A stretch of DNA of 64,000 nucleotides from Flavobacterium xueshanense (lineage in GTDB: Bacteria > Bacteroidota > Bacteroidia > Flavobacteriales > Flavobacteriaceae). The stretch lies in contig NZ_FONQ01000006.1 of NCBI RefSeq assembly GCF_900112975.1, positions 1-64,000 of the forward strand. Reading direction: 5' to 3'. Position 1 is the stretch's first letter. The number at the start of each line of letters is the position of its first letter. A program made the position numbers and the translations under genes. Below, piece by piece: positions 46,909-55,282 of the stretch. The notes under the pieces were generated by a model. It worked only from the letters and a program-made list of their open reading frames with translations. It ran no database searches and was not told the origin of the DNA.

Positions 46909-46916
46909 CGGATTTA

Positions 46917-46969
46917 GTTTTCAGTCACAGTCGCAGTTTTCAGTTATTCGTAAAACCTGAAAGCTGCGA
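46917..46969. repeat. Period-6/7 array with 13-bp hairpin
   Basis: TTTTCAG, TCACAG, TCGCAG and TTTTCAG follow one another from 46919. TCGCAGTTTTCAG (46931-46943) pairs with CTGAAAGCTGCGA (46957-46969), 12 of 13 positions plus one G-U. It lies between DUF1015 and the dehydrogenase. There is no T tract. Confidence 0.75.
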
Positions 46970-46985
46970 CCGGAAAAGGTAACTT

Positions 46986-47873
46986 TTATATAAATTGTTT
47001 AGAAATCTTCTCTGCTTTTTTGCTTTCAGAATAATCGTAGAAACCCTCTCCAGATTTCACACCCATTTTTCCTGCACGAACCATATTTACTAATAATGGG
47101 CAAGGCGCATATTTTGGATTTTTGAAACCGTCATACATTACATTTAAAATGGCTAAACATACATCAAGACCAATAAAATCAGCAAGTTGTAAAGGTCCCA
47201 TCGGGTGACCCATTCCAAGTTTCATAACAGTGTCAATTTCATAAACACCGGCCACTTTGTTATAAAAGGTTTCGATAGCTTCATTAATCATTGGCATCAA
47301 AATTCTATTGGCAACAAAACCAGGATAATCGTTGACTTCAACAGGTGTCTTTCCTAATTTTTCTGCAAGATTCATGATGATTTTAGTTACTTCGTCCGAA
47401 GTATCGTAACCACGAATAATTTCTACCAATTTCATAATAGGCACCGGATTCATAAAATGCATTCCGATAACACGTTCAGGATGTGATACGACTGCACCAA
47501 TTTGAGTAATAGAAATAGAAGAAGTATTGGTTGCCAAAATCGTATTATGAGAACAAGCTTCGTTTAATTGCTTGAAGATATTTAGTTTCAATTCTACATT
47601 TTCAGTTGCCGCTTCAACCACTAAATCTACACCTACAACACCATCTTTGATATCCGTGTAAGTTATAATATTGGTAATCGTATTAGCTTTTTCTTCTTGG
47701 GTAATACTTCCTTTTGCAATCATTCGGTCTAGATTAGCGGCAATTGTTGCCATTCCTTTATCTAATGATTTTTCAGAAACATCTATTAATTTTACGGTAA
47801 AACCGCTTTGTGCAAAAGTATGGGCGATTCCATTCCCCATTGTTCCTGCTCCGATTACAGCTATTGTTTTCAT
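46986..47873 (-). CDS. 3-hydroxyacyl/3-hydroxybutyryl-CoA dehydrogenase
   Basis: NAD-dependent oxidation of 3-hydroxyacyl-CoA to 3-ketoacyl-CoA. The 295 residues have the Rossmann motif AVIGAGTMGNGIAHTFAQSG, DLVVEAATENVELK, ILATNTSSISIT, GMHFMNPVPIMKLVEII with catalytic His and its partner, and VNDYPGFVANRILMPMINEA. The C-terminal domain ends FYDYSESK. It may act in butyrate metabolism or fatty-acid degradation. The next gene upstream is an unrelated oxidoreductase. Confidence 0.95.
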   Translation of the reverse strand: MKTIAVIGAGTMGNGIAHTFAQSGFTVKLIDVSEKSLDKGMATIAANLDRMIAKGSITQEEKANTITNIITYTDIKDGVVGVDLVVEAATENVELKLNIFKQLNEACSHNTILATNTSSISITQIGAVVSHPERVIGMHFMNPVPIMKLVEIIRGYDTSDEVTKIIMNLAEKLGKTPVEVNDYPGFVANRILMPMINEAIETFYNKVAGVYEIDTVMKLGMGHPMGPLQLADFIGLDVCLAILNVMYDGFKNPKYAPCPLLVNMVRAGKMGVKSGEGFYDYSESKKAEKISKQFI

Positions 47874-47915
47874 TCTTATTTTGGATTAAAATATTTTAAT
47901 TTTAGGATTTAAAGA

Positions 47916-48881
47916 TTATTTTTTAAAACAATCAATAATTTGGTACGCTACTCTTAATGCTTCAGTTGCTTGTTCCAATGTCACAATAGGAGTAGTATTG
48001 TTATTTATGGCATCGGCAAATGATTCTAATTCATCAAGAATTGCGTTGTTTTGATCTACATCTGGATTGGAGAAATAGATTTGTTTTTTTACGCCTTCAG
48101 CATTTTGTAAAATTATATCAAAATCGCCAGGAATTTCCGGAGCATCTTTCATTTTTACCACTTCACATTTCTTTTCTAAGAAATCAACCGAGATGTAAGC
48201 GTCTTTTTGGAAAAAACGAGATTTACGCATGTTTTTCATCGAAATTCTGCTCGCTGTCAAATTGGCAACACAACCATTTTCGAATTCTATTCTTGCATTG
48301 GCAATATCCGGCGTATCACTGATGACCGAAACCCCACTGGCATTTATATTTTTCACTTTAGATTTTACTACACTTAAAATAGCATCAATATCATGAATCA
48401 TCAAATCTAAAACTACAGGAACATCGGTTCCACGAGGATTGAATTCAGCAAGACGATGGGTTTCAATAAACATAGGATTTTCAATCATGTTTTTGGTAGC
48501 GATGAATGCAGGATTGAAACGTTCCACATGCCCAACTTGACCTTTAACATTATATTCTTTTGCTAAGGCGATAATTTCTTCCGCTTCTTCCACCGTATTT
48601 GAAATGGGTTTTTCTATAAAAACATGTTTGCCGGATTTGATGGCTACTTTGGCACATTTGTAGTGAGAAAGAGTTGGGGTAACAATGTCAATTACATCAA
48701 CTGCATGAATAAGAGTTGCAATTGTGCTAAAATGTTTATATCCAAATTCTTTAGAAACCTTTTCGGCATTCTCTTGATTTGGGTCATAAAAACCGACTAA
48801 TTCATATTTATCAGATTGTTGTAATAGTCGCAAATGTATTTTTCCCAGATGACCAGCACCTAATACTCCAATTTTCAGCAT
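47916..48881 (-). CDS. Gfo/Idh/MocA-family oxidoreductase
   Basis: A 321-residue NAD(P)-dependent oxidoreductase. The N-terminal Rossmann domain has KIGVLGAGHLGKIHLRLL, FYDPNQENAEKVSKEFG, DVIDIVTPTLSHY and the catalytic-Lys motif HVFIEKPISNTVEEAEEI. The C-terminal alpha/beta domain has GHVERFNPAF and DLMIHDIDAILSVV. The VGHVERFNP motif is found in UDP-N-acetylglucosamine 3-dehydrogenase-like members, so a nucleotide-sugar substrate is possible. The role is not proven. Confidence 0.92.
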   Translation of the reverse strand: MLKIGVLGAGHLGKIHLRLLQQSDKYELVGFYDPNQENAEKVSKEFGYKHFSTIATLIHAVDVIDIVTPTLSHYKCAKVAIKSGKHVFIEKPISNTVEEAEEIIALAKEYNVKGQVGHVERFNPAFIATKNMIENPMFIETHRLAEFNPRGTDVPVVLDLMIHDIDAILSVVKSKVKNINASGVSVISDTPDIANARIEFENGCVANLTASRISMKNMRKSRFFQKDAYISVDFLEKKCEVVKMKDAPEIPGDFDIILQNAEGVKKQIYFSNPDVDQNNAILDELESFADAINNNTTPIVTLEQATEALRVAYQIIDCFKK

Positions 48882-49025
48882 AATGATGTAATTTTTACAA
48901 AAATAGGAATAAAATGATTAATCTATTATTGATGCAGGACAATTCTTCAGTTAATTTAAAATTTATAATCCAACATTTGAATTCAGAAATTGTTTTCTAT
49001 TTTTACCAAAATAAAACATTAAATT

Positions 49026-49667
49026 TTGAAAGACACAGCCAAGCATCAAGGACTTCGGAATCAATTAATAAGCGTTTTAGAGCAAAAAGGGATTAAAGAT
49101 AAAAGTGTTTTGGATGCTATAAAAAAGATTCCAAGACATTTATTTTTGAATTCCAGTTTTGAAGACTTTGCTTATCAAGATAAAGCATTTCCTATTGGAG
49201 CTGGTCAAACGATATCGCAACCATACACTGTAGCTTTTCAATCTCAATTATTAGAAGTAAAAAAAGATCATAAAATTTTAGAAATAGGAACCGGCTCCGG
49301 ATATCAAACGGCTGTTTTGTGTACTATGGGAGCAAAAGTATATAGTGTTGAAAGGCAAAACGAGTTATTCAAAAAAACATCTGTTCTGTTTCCAAAATTG
49401 AATATTCGTCCCAAACATATTTCTTTTGGAGATGGATACAAAGGATTACCAAACTATGCCCCTTTTGATAGTATTATTGTTACTGCCGGAGCACCATTTA
49501 TTCCCCAACCTTTGATGGCACAGCTTAGAATAGGAGGTAGGCTCGTAATTCCGGTAGGAGAAGAAGTACAGATTATGACTTTATTAATCAGGAAAAATGA
49601 AACTCAATTCGAAAAGCATGAATTTGGAGAATTTCGATTCGTTCCTTTATTAGAAGATAAAAATTAA
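49026..49667 (+). CDS. pcm: Protein-L-isoaspartate O-methyltransferase
   Basis: Repairs isoaspartyl damage in proteins by S-adenosylmethionine-dependent methylation. The 213 residues include IPRHLFLNSSFEDFAYQDKAFPIGAGQTISQPYTVAFQ, motif I VLEIGTGSGYQTAV in the form ILEIGTGSGYQTAV, and DSIIVTAGAPFIPQPL. The start is TTG: an in-frame TAA stands two codons upstream and the conserved KDTAKHQGLRNQL begins immediately after the TTG. No ATG is available nearby. Confidence 0.93.
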   Translation: MKDTAKHQGLRNQLISVLEQKGIKDKSVLDAIKKIPRHLFLNSSFEDFAYQDKAFPIGAGQTISQPYTVAFQSQLLEVKKDHKILEIGTGSGYQTAVLCTMGAKVYSVERQNELFKKTSVLFPKLNIRPKHISFGDGYKGLPNYAPFDSIIVTAGAPFIPQPLMAQLRIGGRLVIPVGEEVQIMTLLIRKNETQFEKHEFGEFRFVPLLEDKN

Positions 49668-49744
49668 AATCCCATCCCCAACCTTTCCCCACACGAGCGA
49701 TAACGGGCTGGCTAAGCAAAGAAAAAGGAGTTGAAGATGTATTT

Positions 49745-50794
49745 TTATTGACCAATAATATTTAAATACCGTTCTAAGCTTTCTTTTTCCAATTGAGCGA
49801 TGAACAACAAAAAATCTTCTTTATTGTTTTTAGTTTGCGCTGCTTCAAGTGTTTGATAATATTGCATTCTACTTTCATAGTCACCTTTTATATTAGCAAT
49901 AATGTAGCCATGTTGCAATAAAATCAAGTTCATAATCAAGCGTGAAATTCTGCCGTTTCCATCAACAAATGGATGGATAGTAACCAAACGTTCGTGCATT
50001 TCAGCAGCTAAAGCTATCGGATGAAGACTTGATTTATTGGTTTCATACCAAATAAAAAAATCTTCCATTTCTTTGGCAACCAGAAAAGGTTGTGGCGGCA
50101 TAAGACTGCTTCCTTGAATCATCACTTGAACTTTTCTATAACGACCCGCATCCTCAGGATGAATTCCTCTCAAAATAAGATTATGAATAGACAGTACTTC
50201 TCGTTCATTTATGGAACTATTTCTTTGCATTAAATCTTTGATGAATGCAATTGCTTCATGATGATTGATTACTTCAAGATGTTCTCGCATGCTTTTCCCT
50301 GATATCGTTAAACCTTCATTGATAACCAAATCAGTTTCTCGAAGCGTCATCGTGTTTCCCTCGATACGGTTACTTTCAAAAGTATATTCCAGCTCTAAAG
50401 CTTGTGCAATGCGATAACTGTCAAATTGACGAAACCCATCTAGTTTTGTCTTCAAAGCATCTACTTTGTCTAATACTTTCTGCAGTGTAGTAGATAATTT
50501 TTTCTTTGTGGGTTTACTTTGATATCTAATCTCTTTTTCAGCCACGAGTAATGCTTTTAGTGCAAACTCGTCATGACCAATTTCATAAATAATTTTTTCT
50601 TTAAGCCAAACGACCATTATGGTTTCTAAATCGATTTCCAACAAAGATGCTAGTTTTACAACTTGTTCTCTTGTTGGTTTTCTGGTTCCACTTTCAAATT
50701 TACTAATTAAGGCTTGATCAATTCCTAAAAGTTGAGACACTTCTCGAGTTTTGAGTCCTTTTTGTTCTCTTGCATTTTTGAGTAGTGTTTTCAT
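49745..50794 (-). CDS. XRE-Fic protein with N-terminal inhibitory motif
   Basis: A 349-residue protein. The N-terminus is a Cro/C1-type helix-turn-helix (3-57: NAREQKGLKTREVSQLLGIDQALISKFESGTRKP). A middle linker (60-130) follows. The Fic domain (about 170-345) has the catalytic HPFVDGNGRISR (His 274) and the target-dock flap region. SNRIEGN at 141-147 fits the (S/T)xxxE(G/N) inhibitory helix upstream of the Fic core. Active Fic enzymes AMPylate protein hydroxyls; the inhibitory Glu 145 keeps them in check. No partner antitoxin is adjacent, so it is presumably self-regulated. Confidence 0.93.
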   Translation of the reverse strand: MKTLLKNAREQKGLKTREVSQLLGIDQALISKFESGTRKPTREQVVKLASLLEIDLETIMVVWLKEKIIYEIGHDEFALKALLVAEKEIRYQSKPTKKKLSTTLQKVLDKVDALKTKLDGFRQFDSYRIAQALELEYTFESNRIEGNTMTLRETDLVINEGLTISGKSMREHLEVINHHEAIAFIKDLMQRNSSINEREVLSIHNLILRGIHPEDAGRYRKVQVMIQGSSLMPPQPFLVAKEMEDFFIWYETNKSSLHPIALAAEMHERLVTIHPFVDGNGRISRLIMNLILLQHGYIIANIKGDYESRMQYYQTLEAAQTKNNKEDFLLFIAQLEKESLERYLNIIGQ

Positions 50795-50875
50795 TTCAAA
50801 GTAAATGTTTTAAATTGTCTTGACAAATTCAGTCATTTTTTCAAACAAAAAATATTTCAATCAATTTAACCTTAT

Positions 50876-51328
50876 TTAAAATGATTTTTTGATTCGGTCT
50901 AGATCGCGTTTGGTATCCTGTTCTTTAAGAGATTCGCGCTTGTCATAAGTTTTTTTACCTTTACAAAGGCCTATTTGTAGTTTAGCCAATCCTTTTTCAT
51001 TGGTAAAAAGCTTCAAAGGAACTATTGTTAATCCTTTGGCTTGAACACTTTTTAACAAACCTTTTAATTCCTTTTTCTTCAAAAGTAATTTCCGTTCGCT
51101 TCTGGCTTTGTGGTTAAATTGATTTCCAAAAGTGTATTCTTCGATATATGTGTTTATGGCAAAAAGTTCATTATTGCTAAATTCACAAAAACTCTCTGTG
51201 ATGTTTGCTTTTCCTAGTCGAATGGATTTGATTTCGGTACCAGCCAAAACAATTCCAGCATTAAATGTTTCGATAATTTCATAGTCGAATCTGGCTCTCT
51301 TATTGAATATATTTATTGTTTTTAGCAT
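50876..51328 (-). CDS. smpB: SsrA-binding protein
   Basis: Brings tmRNA to stalled ribosomes for trans-translation. From MLKTINIFNKRARFDYEII the 150-residue product has the core FNAGIVLAGTEIKSIRLGKANITESF, YIEEY..GNQFNHKARSERKLLLKKKEL, LTIVPLKLF and GLAKLQIGLCKGKKTYDKRESLKEQDTKRDL. The upstream TTG (51337) would add three residues but lies in a promoter-like element. The tmRNA gene was not found in the window. Confidence 0.95.
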   Translation of the reverse strand: MLKTINIFNKRARFDYEIIETFNAGIVLAGTEIKSIRLGKANITESFCEFSNNELFAINTYIEEYTFGNQFNHKARSERKLLLKKKELKGLLKSVQAKGLTIVPLKLFTNEKGLAKLQIGLCKGKKTYDKRESLKEQDTKRDLDRIKKSF

Positions 51329-51333
51329 AGACT

Positions 51334-51342
51334 GCAAATGTA
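51334..51342 (-). promoter_or_regulatory. -7-like element before smpB
   Basis: TACATTTGC on the minus strand lies only six bases before the smpB ATG. If it is real, the mRNA would be nearly leaderless. Confidence 0.4.
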
Positions 51343-51440
51343 TAATAAAATTGAAAATTTATTTAGTAATAAGCCCTAAAATAAGTGTAAATAATTTTCA
51401 AACTATGATTTATATCAGTTAAAAATGAAAGGCTCAAACA

Positions 51441-51449
51441 TACATTTGT
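51441..51449 (+). promoter_or_regulatory. -7 promoter element of the OmpW gene
   Basis: TACATTTGT, 25 bases before the ATG. A -33 TTTG was not found at the right distance. Confidence 0.45.
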
Positions 51450-51473
51450 TTAACAATTTAAACTAAAGTTAAA

Positions 51474-52157
51474 ATGAAAAAAATTATCTTAGCCTTTATG
51501 GCGGTGTCTTTTTTGACATTAAATGCACAAGCCCAAGAACAAAATAGTACTCAGGATTTTAAAAAATGGCAGGCTCGAATCAGGGGAATTGCGGTTATAC
51601 CATATGAAAGTGCCAAAATCGGAATTATTGGAGGTGATGTCTCTCTTTCAAACACATTTGTTCCAGAAATGGACTTTACTTATTTTTTCACAAAGCATTT
51701 TGCAGCCGAGTTAATTTTGGGAACTACCAAGCACGATGTTAAAACTGTCGGCTCCGATATTTCTGCTATTGGAGGACCAACTAATGTCAACATAGATTTA
51801 GGAAATGTTTGGTTATTGCCTCCAACATTAACATTGCAATACCATTTTACACCTTTTGAAGAAAAAGTATTTAAACCTTATGTTGGTGCTGGTGTCAACT
51901 ATACTATTTTTTACAATGTAGAGGATGGAAATACAGTTAAAAATGTTAGTTATAAAAACAATGTCGGTTATGCTTTCCAAGTTGGTTTTGATTTAATGTT
52001 GAACGAGACTTTTTTTATTAATGTTGATGCTAAAAAATTATTTCTAAAAACCGACGTCACTGTAGATGCTTCAAATTTAGCAACAGGGCTCAGTATTCCT
52101 GCTGAAGTAACTATAAATCCATTGATTTTAGGAATGGGATTAGGAATGAAATTTTAA
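51474..52157 (+). CDS. OmpW-family outer membrane protein
   Basis: A 227-residue outer-membrane protein with a signal peptide (MKKIILAFMAVSFLTLNAQAQ). It has the OmpW eight-strand barrel: KWQARIRGIAVIP, VPEMDFTYFFTKHFAAELILGTTKHDVK, LPPTLTLQYHFTPFEEKVFKPYVGAGVNYTIF and the closing NPLILGMGLGMKF, with a terminal Phe typical for barrel insertion. OmpW proteins form narrow hydrophobic channels. It is a single-gene transcript with its own terminator. Confidence 0.92.
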   Translation: MKKIILAFMAVSFLTLNAQAQEQNSTQDFKKWQARIRGIAVIPYESAKIGIIGGDVSLSNTFVPEMDFTYFFTKHFAAELILGTTKHDVKTVGSDISAIGGPTNVNIDLGNVWLLPPTLTLQYHFTPFEEKVFKPYVGAGVNYTIFYNVEDGNTVKNVSYKNNVGYAFQVGFDLMLNETFFINVDAKKLFLKTDVTVDASNLATGLSIPAEVTINPLILGMGLGMKF

Positions 52158-52187
52158 AAAAAAAACTGTCGGAATTAACGATAATAC

Positions 52188-52222
52188 AAAAAGTCACTAT
52201 CATTCGACAGTGACTTTTTTTT
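52188..52222 (+). terminator. Terminator of the OmpW gene
   Basis: AAAAAGTCACT and AGTGACTTTTT arms separated by a 10-base loop, ending in a T tract. The A tract on the left may make it act in both directions for the pseudogene on the other strand. Confidence 0.85.
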
Positions 52223-52248
52223 ATTTTTACTTCATCTTCAGGAGTATT

Positions 52249-52734
52249 TTATTCTAATTTCAATAATTGATAAGAAATTATATTATCAACTACGGTTACC
52301 ATATAAAGATTCCCAAAAGTTCCATCCTCAATAGCTGCATATACTTTTTGATTAATCATCTGATTGACAAATTTCGGTGTGGTATTGCTATGTCCTACGA
52401 TTAAAACTTTTTTTCCTAAAGTTTCTTTTTTGAATGATTCAATGTTTAGGGTTTTAGGATTATACAATTTTATTTGAATCTTTTTTGCTGTAACAGTAGG
52501 ACTTGCGGTTTGTATAGTTCTTTTTTAATCCGTTGAATATATTTTATCAAAACTAATTTCTGAAAATATTTTGTTCCAAAGTTCCGCTCTCTTCAACCCT
52601 TTTTCAGATAGATCAGGATTTTGAGAATTATCGACTTTTTCAGCATGTCGAATGAAGTAATAAGTAGTTATGTTGTGTTGTCCAAAACTGATATTTAAAA
52701 ATAATAGTGCAAGTAGTAATAGAATTTTTTTCAT
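52249..52734 (-). pseudogene. Histidine phosphatase (SixA-like), broken by one nonsense codon
   Basis: One continuous frame of 161 codons with a single internal TAA at codon 70. Before it are a signal peptide (MKKILLLLALLFLNISFGQ) and YYFIRHAEK, the phosphate-binding RHxE, then FDKIYSTD. After it the frame resumes KRTIQTASPTVTA and, further on, KKVLIVGHSNTTP, the second catalytic His. The family normally has Tyr at the stop position (STDYxRTxQTA), so TAT or TAC has become TAA. No other damage is visible. It is either a recent pseudogene, a sequencing error or a leaky stop. Confidence 0.85.
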
Positions 52735-52771
52735 TTGAATGAATTTAAAAAATTAGTATTTCACGATTTTA

Positions 52772-52780
52772 TATATTTGC
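52772..52780 (+). promoter_or_regulatory. -7 element just before the VF530 gene
   Basis: TATATTTGC ends three bases before the ATG at 52784, implying a leaderless or almost leaderless mRNA. Confidence 0.45.
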
Positions 52781-52783
52781 CAA

Positions 52784-53014
52784 ATGGAAAATTTAAAATT
52801 GAAAGATCCGCTTCACGGGATCACACTTCAAACAATAGTTGAACAATTAGTAGCTCATTATAGATTTGATACTTTGGGAGAACTCATTAAAATAAAATGT
52901 TTTACGGACAATCCCAGTGTAAAATCCAGTCTGACTTTTTTACGAAAAACAGATTGGGCAAGAAAACAAGTGGAAGATTTATACTTAAAATCAGTCAATA
53001 AATTTACAAAATAA
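52784..53014 (+). CDS. VF530-family (DUF2132) small DNA-binding-like protein
   Basis: A 76-residue protein: KDPLHGITLQTIVEQLVAHYRFDTLGELIKIKCFTDNPSVKSSLTFLRKTDWARKQVEDLYL. This is the VF530 fold, a small helical domain with a basic face, proposed to bind DNA. DPLHG and FLRKTxWAR are its signature stretches. Function in the cell is unknown. It lies alone between two minus-strand genes. Confidence 0.92.
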   Translation: MENLKLKDPLHGITLQTIVEQLVAHYRFDTLGELIKIKCFTDNPSVKSSLTFLRKTDWARKQVEDLYLKSVNKFTK

Positions 53015-53021
53015 AAGGTAG

Positions 53022-53570
53022 TTATAATTTGTAAGAAACCATTACGCCACCTCTATACGGGAACCATTCGCCGCTTTTGTTATAGTTTTTTGCTTTGTCG
53101 TATCGTTCTCCGGTAGTTAGATCATAACCTTTATAAAATCCTTGATGCCAACCGCCACCGAAGAAACAGTCTAACATGAATTTATCATTGATTTTAACCT
53201 GGTAACCAATGGTTGCGCCTATAAAATAACCCACTCCTTTTTCATACAAATTAGTATTTATAAAATTCCATTTTTGAAAATTAAATATACTCGCGCCAAT
53301 ATGCGCTCCAGCATAAAAACCATTGTATTTTTCTTTAAAATGGTATCGGTATTCCGGCGTGAAAGTATAAAATTCTCTGGGTTTACCATTTACTGATTTC
53401 CAAAAAGAGGCTAGAGCATCGAAGTGGAAGGTCGATTTTTTTCCGATACTGGTTTCAATACCCACGTTTGGAATTGTCAAAAATGTAGTAAAAGCATTAG
53501 CTTTTACATACGTTTGAGCTTGTAATAAGATTGAGAAGAGCAGGAAAAAAACAATAAATAATTTTTTCAT
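53022..53570 (-). CDS. DUF3575-type outer membrane protein
   Basis: A 182-residue protein with a signal peptide (MKKLFIVFFLLFSILLQAQ) followed by an eight-strand barrel pattern typical of DUF3575: VGIETSIGKKSTFHFDAL, FTPEYRYHFKEKYNGFYAGAHIG, GVGYFIGATIGYQVKINDKFMLDCFFGGGWHQGFYKGY and a final strand GGVMVSYKL. Relatives occur near fimbrial and polysaccharide genes in Bacteroidetes but the function is not known. Confidence 0.82.
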   Translation of the reverse strand: MKKLFIVFFLLFSILLQAQTYVKANAFTTFLTIPNVGIETSIGKKSTFHFDALASFWKSVNGKPREFYTFTPEYRYHFKEKYNGFYAGAHIGASIFNFQKWNFINTNLYEKGVGYFIGATIGYQVKINDKFMLDCFFGGGWHQGFYKGYDLTTGERYDKAKNYNKSGEWFPYRGGVMVSYKL

Positions 53571-53621
53571 AAAAAGAGTTTTCTAACACGTAAAACCAAT
53601 TAAATACTAATTCTGATTATT

Positions 53622-53630
53622 GCAAATGTA
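53622..53630 (-). promoter_or_regulatory. -7 promoter element of the DUF3575 gene
   Basis: TACATTTGC on the minus strand, 52 bases upstream of the start. Confidence 0.5.
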
Positions 53631-53701
53631 ATATTAATAATTCAAATTTTTTGTTGAAATTAATTAACACCCTCATTTATTTTAGTCATACAACACAAGT
53701 G

Positions 53702-54250
53702 CTACCTATTCAAAATAGAATAAATTACGGTATCCAGAAATTGACCATCAAAAAATTTATTTTCTTTTAAATGGGCTTCTTTAACAAAACCATTTTTTTC
53801 TAAAACTTTCGCAGAAGCATGATTATCAGGATCAATTACAGCCTCTAACGAATGCAATTTCATAACAGTAAATCCATAGTTTACGGCTTCTTTCACTGCT
53901 TCAGAAATAATTCCTTTTCTATGAAATTCAGGCAATAACATGTACCCAATCTCGGCGCGATAATTTTCGGGTTTTATCATGTAATGACCAATAACTCCAA
54001 TAAGTTTGGGGTTATCTTTCAACGTAATAGCCCAATTTATACCTTCATTACTATCTATTTTACTGTCAATCATTGCAATGTGTTCTAACGCATCTTCATT
54101 CGTTTTTACTAAAGGTCTTGGAATATATTTCATGGTTTCGGGATTAGATCGCAATGCGAAAATCTCTTTTACATCATTGCTGTCTACTCTTCTCAAAAGT
54201 AAGCGTTCGGTTTCTAAATTTGGAAATGGACTGAAGTTTATAGTTAACAT
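53702..54250 (-). CDS. RimJ/RimL-type GNAT acetyltransferase
   Basis: A 182-residue acetyl-CoA-dependent N-acetyltransferase: FPNLETERLLLRRVDSNDVKEIFALRSNPE at the N-terminus, IGVIGHYMI, AEIGYMLLPEFHRKGIISEAVKEAVNYGF (the acetyl-CoA pyrophosphate loop) and NHASAKVLEKNGFVKEAHLKE. The pattern is that of ribosomal-protein/antibiotic acetyltransferases. The substrate cannot be predicted. It is nine bases downstream of the mutarotase-like gene on the same strand. Confidence 0.92.
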   Translation of the reverse strand: MLTINFSPFPNLETERLLLRRVDSNDVKEIFALRSNPETMKYIPRPLVKTNEDALEHIAMIDSKIDSNEGINWAITLKDNPKLIGVIGHYMIKPENYRAEIGYMLLPEFHRKGIISEAVKEAVNYGFTVMKLHSLEAVIDPDNHASAKVLEKNGFVKEAHLKENKFFDGQFLDTVIYSILNR

Positions 54251-54260
54251 ATTTTAGGAA

Positions 54261-55112
54261 TTAAAGTATTTCAATACTGAATTTTGAATGGAAAGTTGCA
54301 TTTGATTCTAAAATTTGAATGCCTTCTTTTTCGAATAGATTTCCGGAATTTTCAGTGGTATCCGAATAACCAAACCAAGGCTCAATACAAATAAAAGGCG
54401 CTTTCATTTTGGTCCAAATTCCTAAATTTGGAAAATCCTCAAAATGTACTCTTAAAATTGGATTTTCATTTTCTAAAATCGTCAACGATTTTGATTTGAT
54501 TGTTTTAAAAATCAATGCATCGTCTTCAAATAATTCATACGCTAACGGAACCTGTTTATTATGAACTTCTAGTTTCTTGGTTTTATTTGAAATTAAATCA
54601 TTCTCCAAAAGATAATATTCCAAAGATTCTTCTTTTTCAAAAGCAACAGCATAGTTTTCAAATTGATTTGGCAAAGCGAAAGCAGGATGTGCTCCAATGG
54701 AAAACGGCATCGCAGTTTTTCCGTTATTTATTACTTTATATGTAATTGATAAATTATTTTCGTGTAAAGTGTAAATGATTTGTAATTCAAATTCAAAAGG
54801 ATACATTTTTACTGTTTCTCCTGAAGATTGTATGGAGAAAACAGCACTATTTTCGGTCACATCAATTAATTCAAATTCCATGTCTCTGGCAAAACCGTGT
54901 CGCGATAAATTATATTCCATTCCGTTAAAATGAAACAAATTATTTTTTAATGTACCAACAATTGGAAATAAAACAGGAGAGTGCTTGCCCCAAAATTCTG
55001 GATTTCCTTCCCAAATGTATTCTTTATTCAAATTCGTTTTTAAAGAAATTAATTCAGCACCAAAATGTTTGATTTCAGCCGTGAGTATTGAATTTTTTAT
55101 TATGGTTGTCAA
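54261..55112 (-). CDS. Aldose 1-epimerase-family protein (LacX type)
   Basis: A 283-residue beta-sandwich protein of the galactose mutarotase superfamily. Landmarks are HFGAELISLKTNLNKEYIWEGNPEFWGKHSPVLFPIVGTL, LSRHGFARDMEF (His and Arg of the active site), SIGAHPAFALP with the second His, and the C-terminal FICIEPWFGYSDTTENSGNLFEKEGI containing the catalytic Glu. It probably interconverts alpha and beta anomers of a sugar or sugar phosphate. The LacX-like subgroup is usually of unknown specificity. Confidence 0.9.
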   Translation of the reverse strand: MTTIIKNSILTAEIKHFGAELISLKTNLNKEYIWEGNPEFWGKHSPVLFPIVGTLKNNLFHFNGMEYNLSRHGFARDMEFELIDVTENSAVFSIQSSGETVKMYPFEFELQIIYTLHENNLSITYKVINNGKTAMPFSIGAHPAFALPNQFENYAVAFEKEESLEYYLLENDLISNKTKKLEVHNKQVPLAYELFEDDALIFKTIKSKSLTILENENPILRVHFEDFPNLGIWTKMKAPFICIEPWFGYSDTTENSGNLFEKEGIQILESNATFHSKFSIEIL

Positions 55113-55282
55113 AATTGTTCGTCTTTAATTTAAAAATTGATTTTCGATGGTAAATATATTTTATAATTTTTAATTCTAATTGGCTTTCTGCATGATTTTA
55201 TTGATTTAAAATGGAATCAATTCCAACTCAATAGTTCGAAATTCTCTTTTTTTTCATTAATTTGTGATATAAATACAAAAAA

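Noticed and set aside
49668-49744. Possible fifth copy of the structured element (CCCCAACCTTTCCCC ... GAGCGATAACGGGCTGGCT)
   Set aside because: Only a few bases match the ends, no inner stem is seen, and the order of motifs does not fit. It may be a separate, partial repeat.
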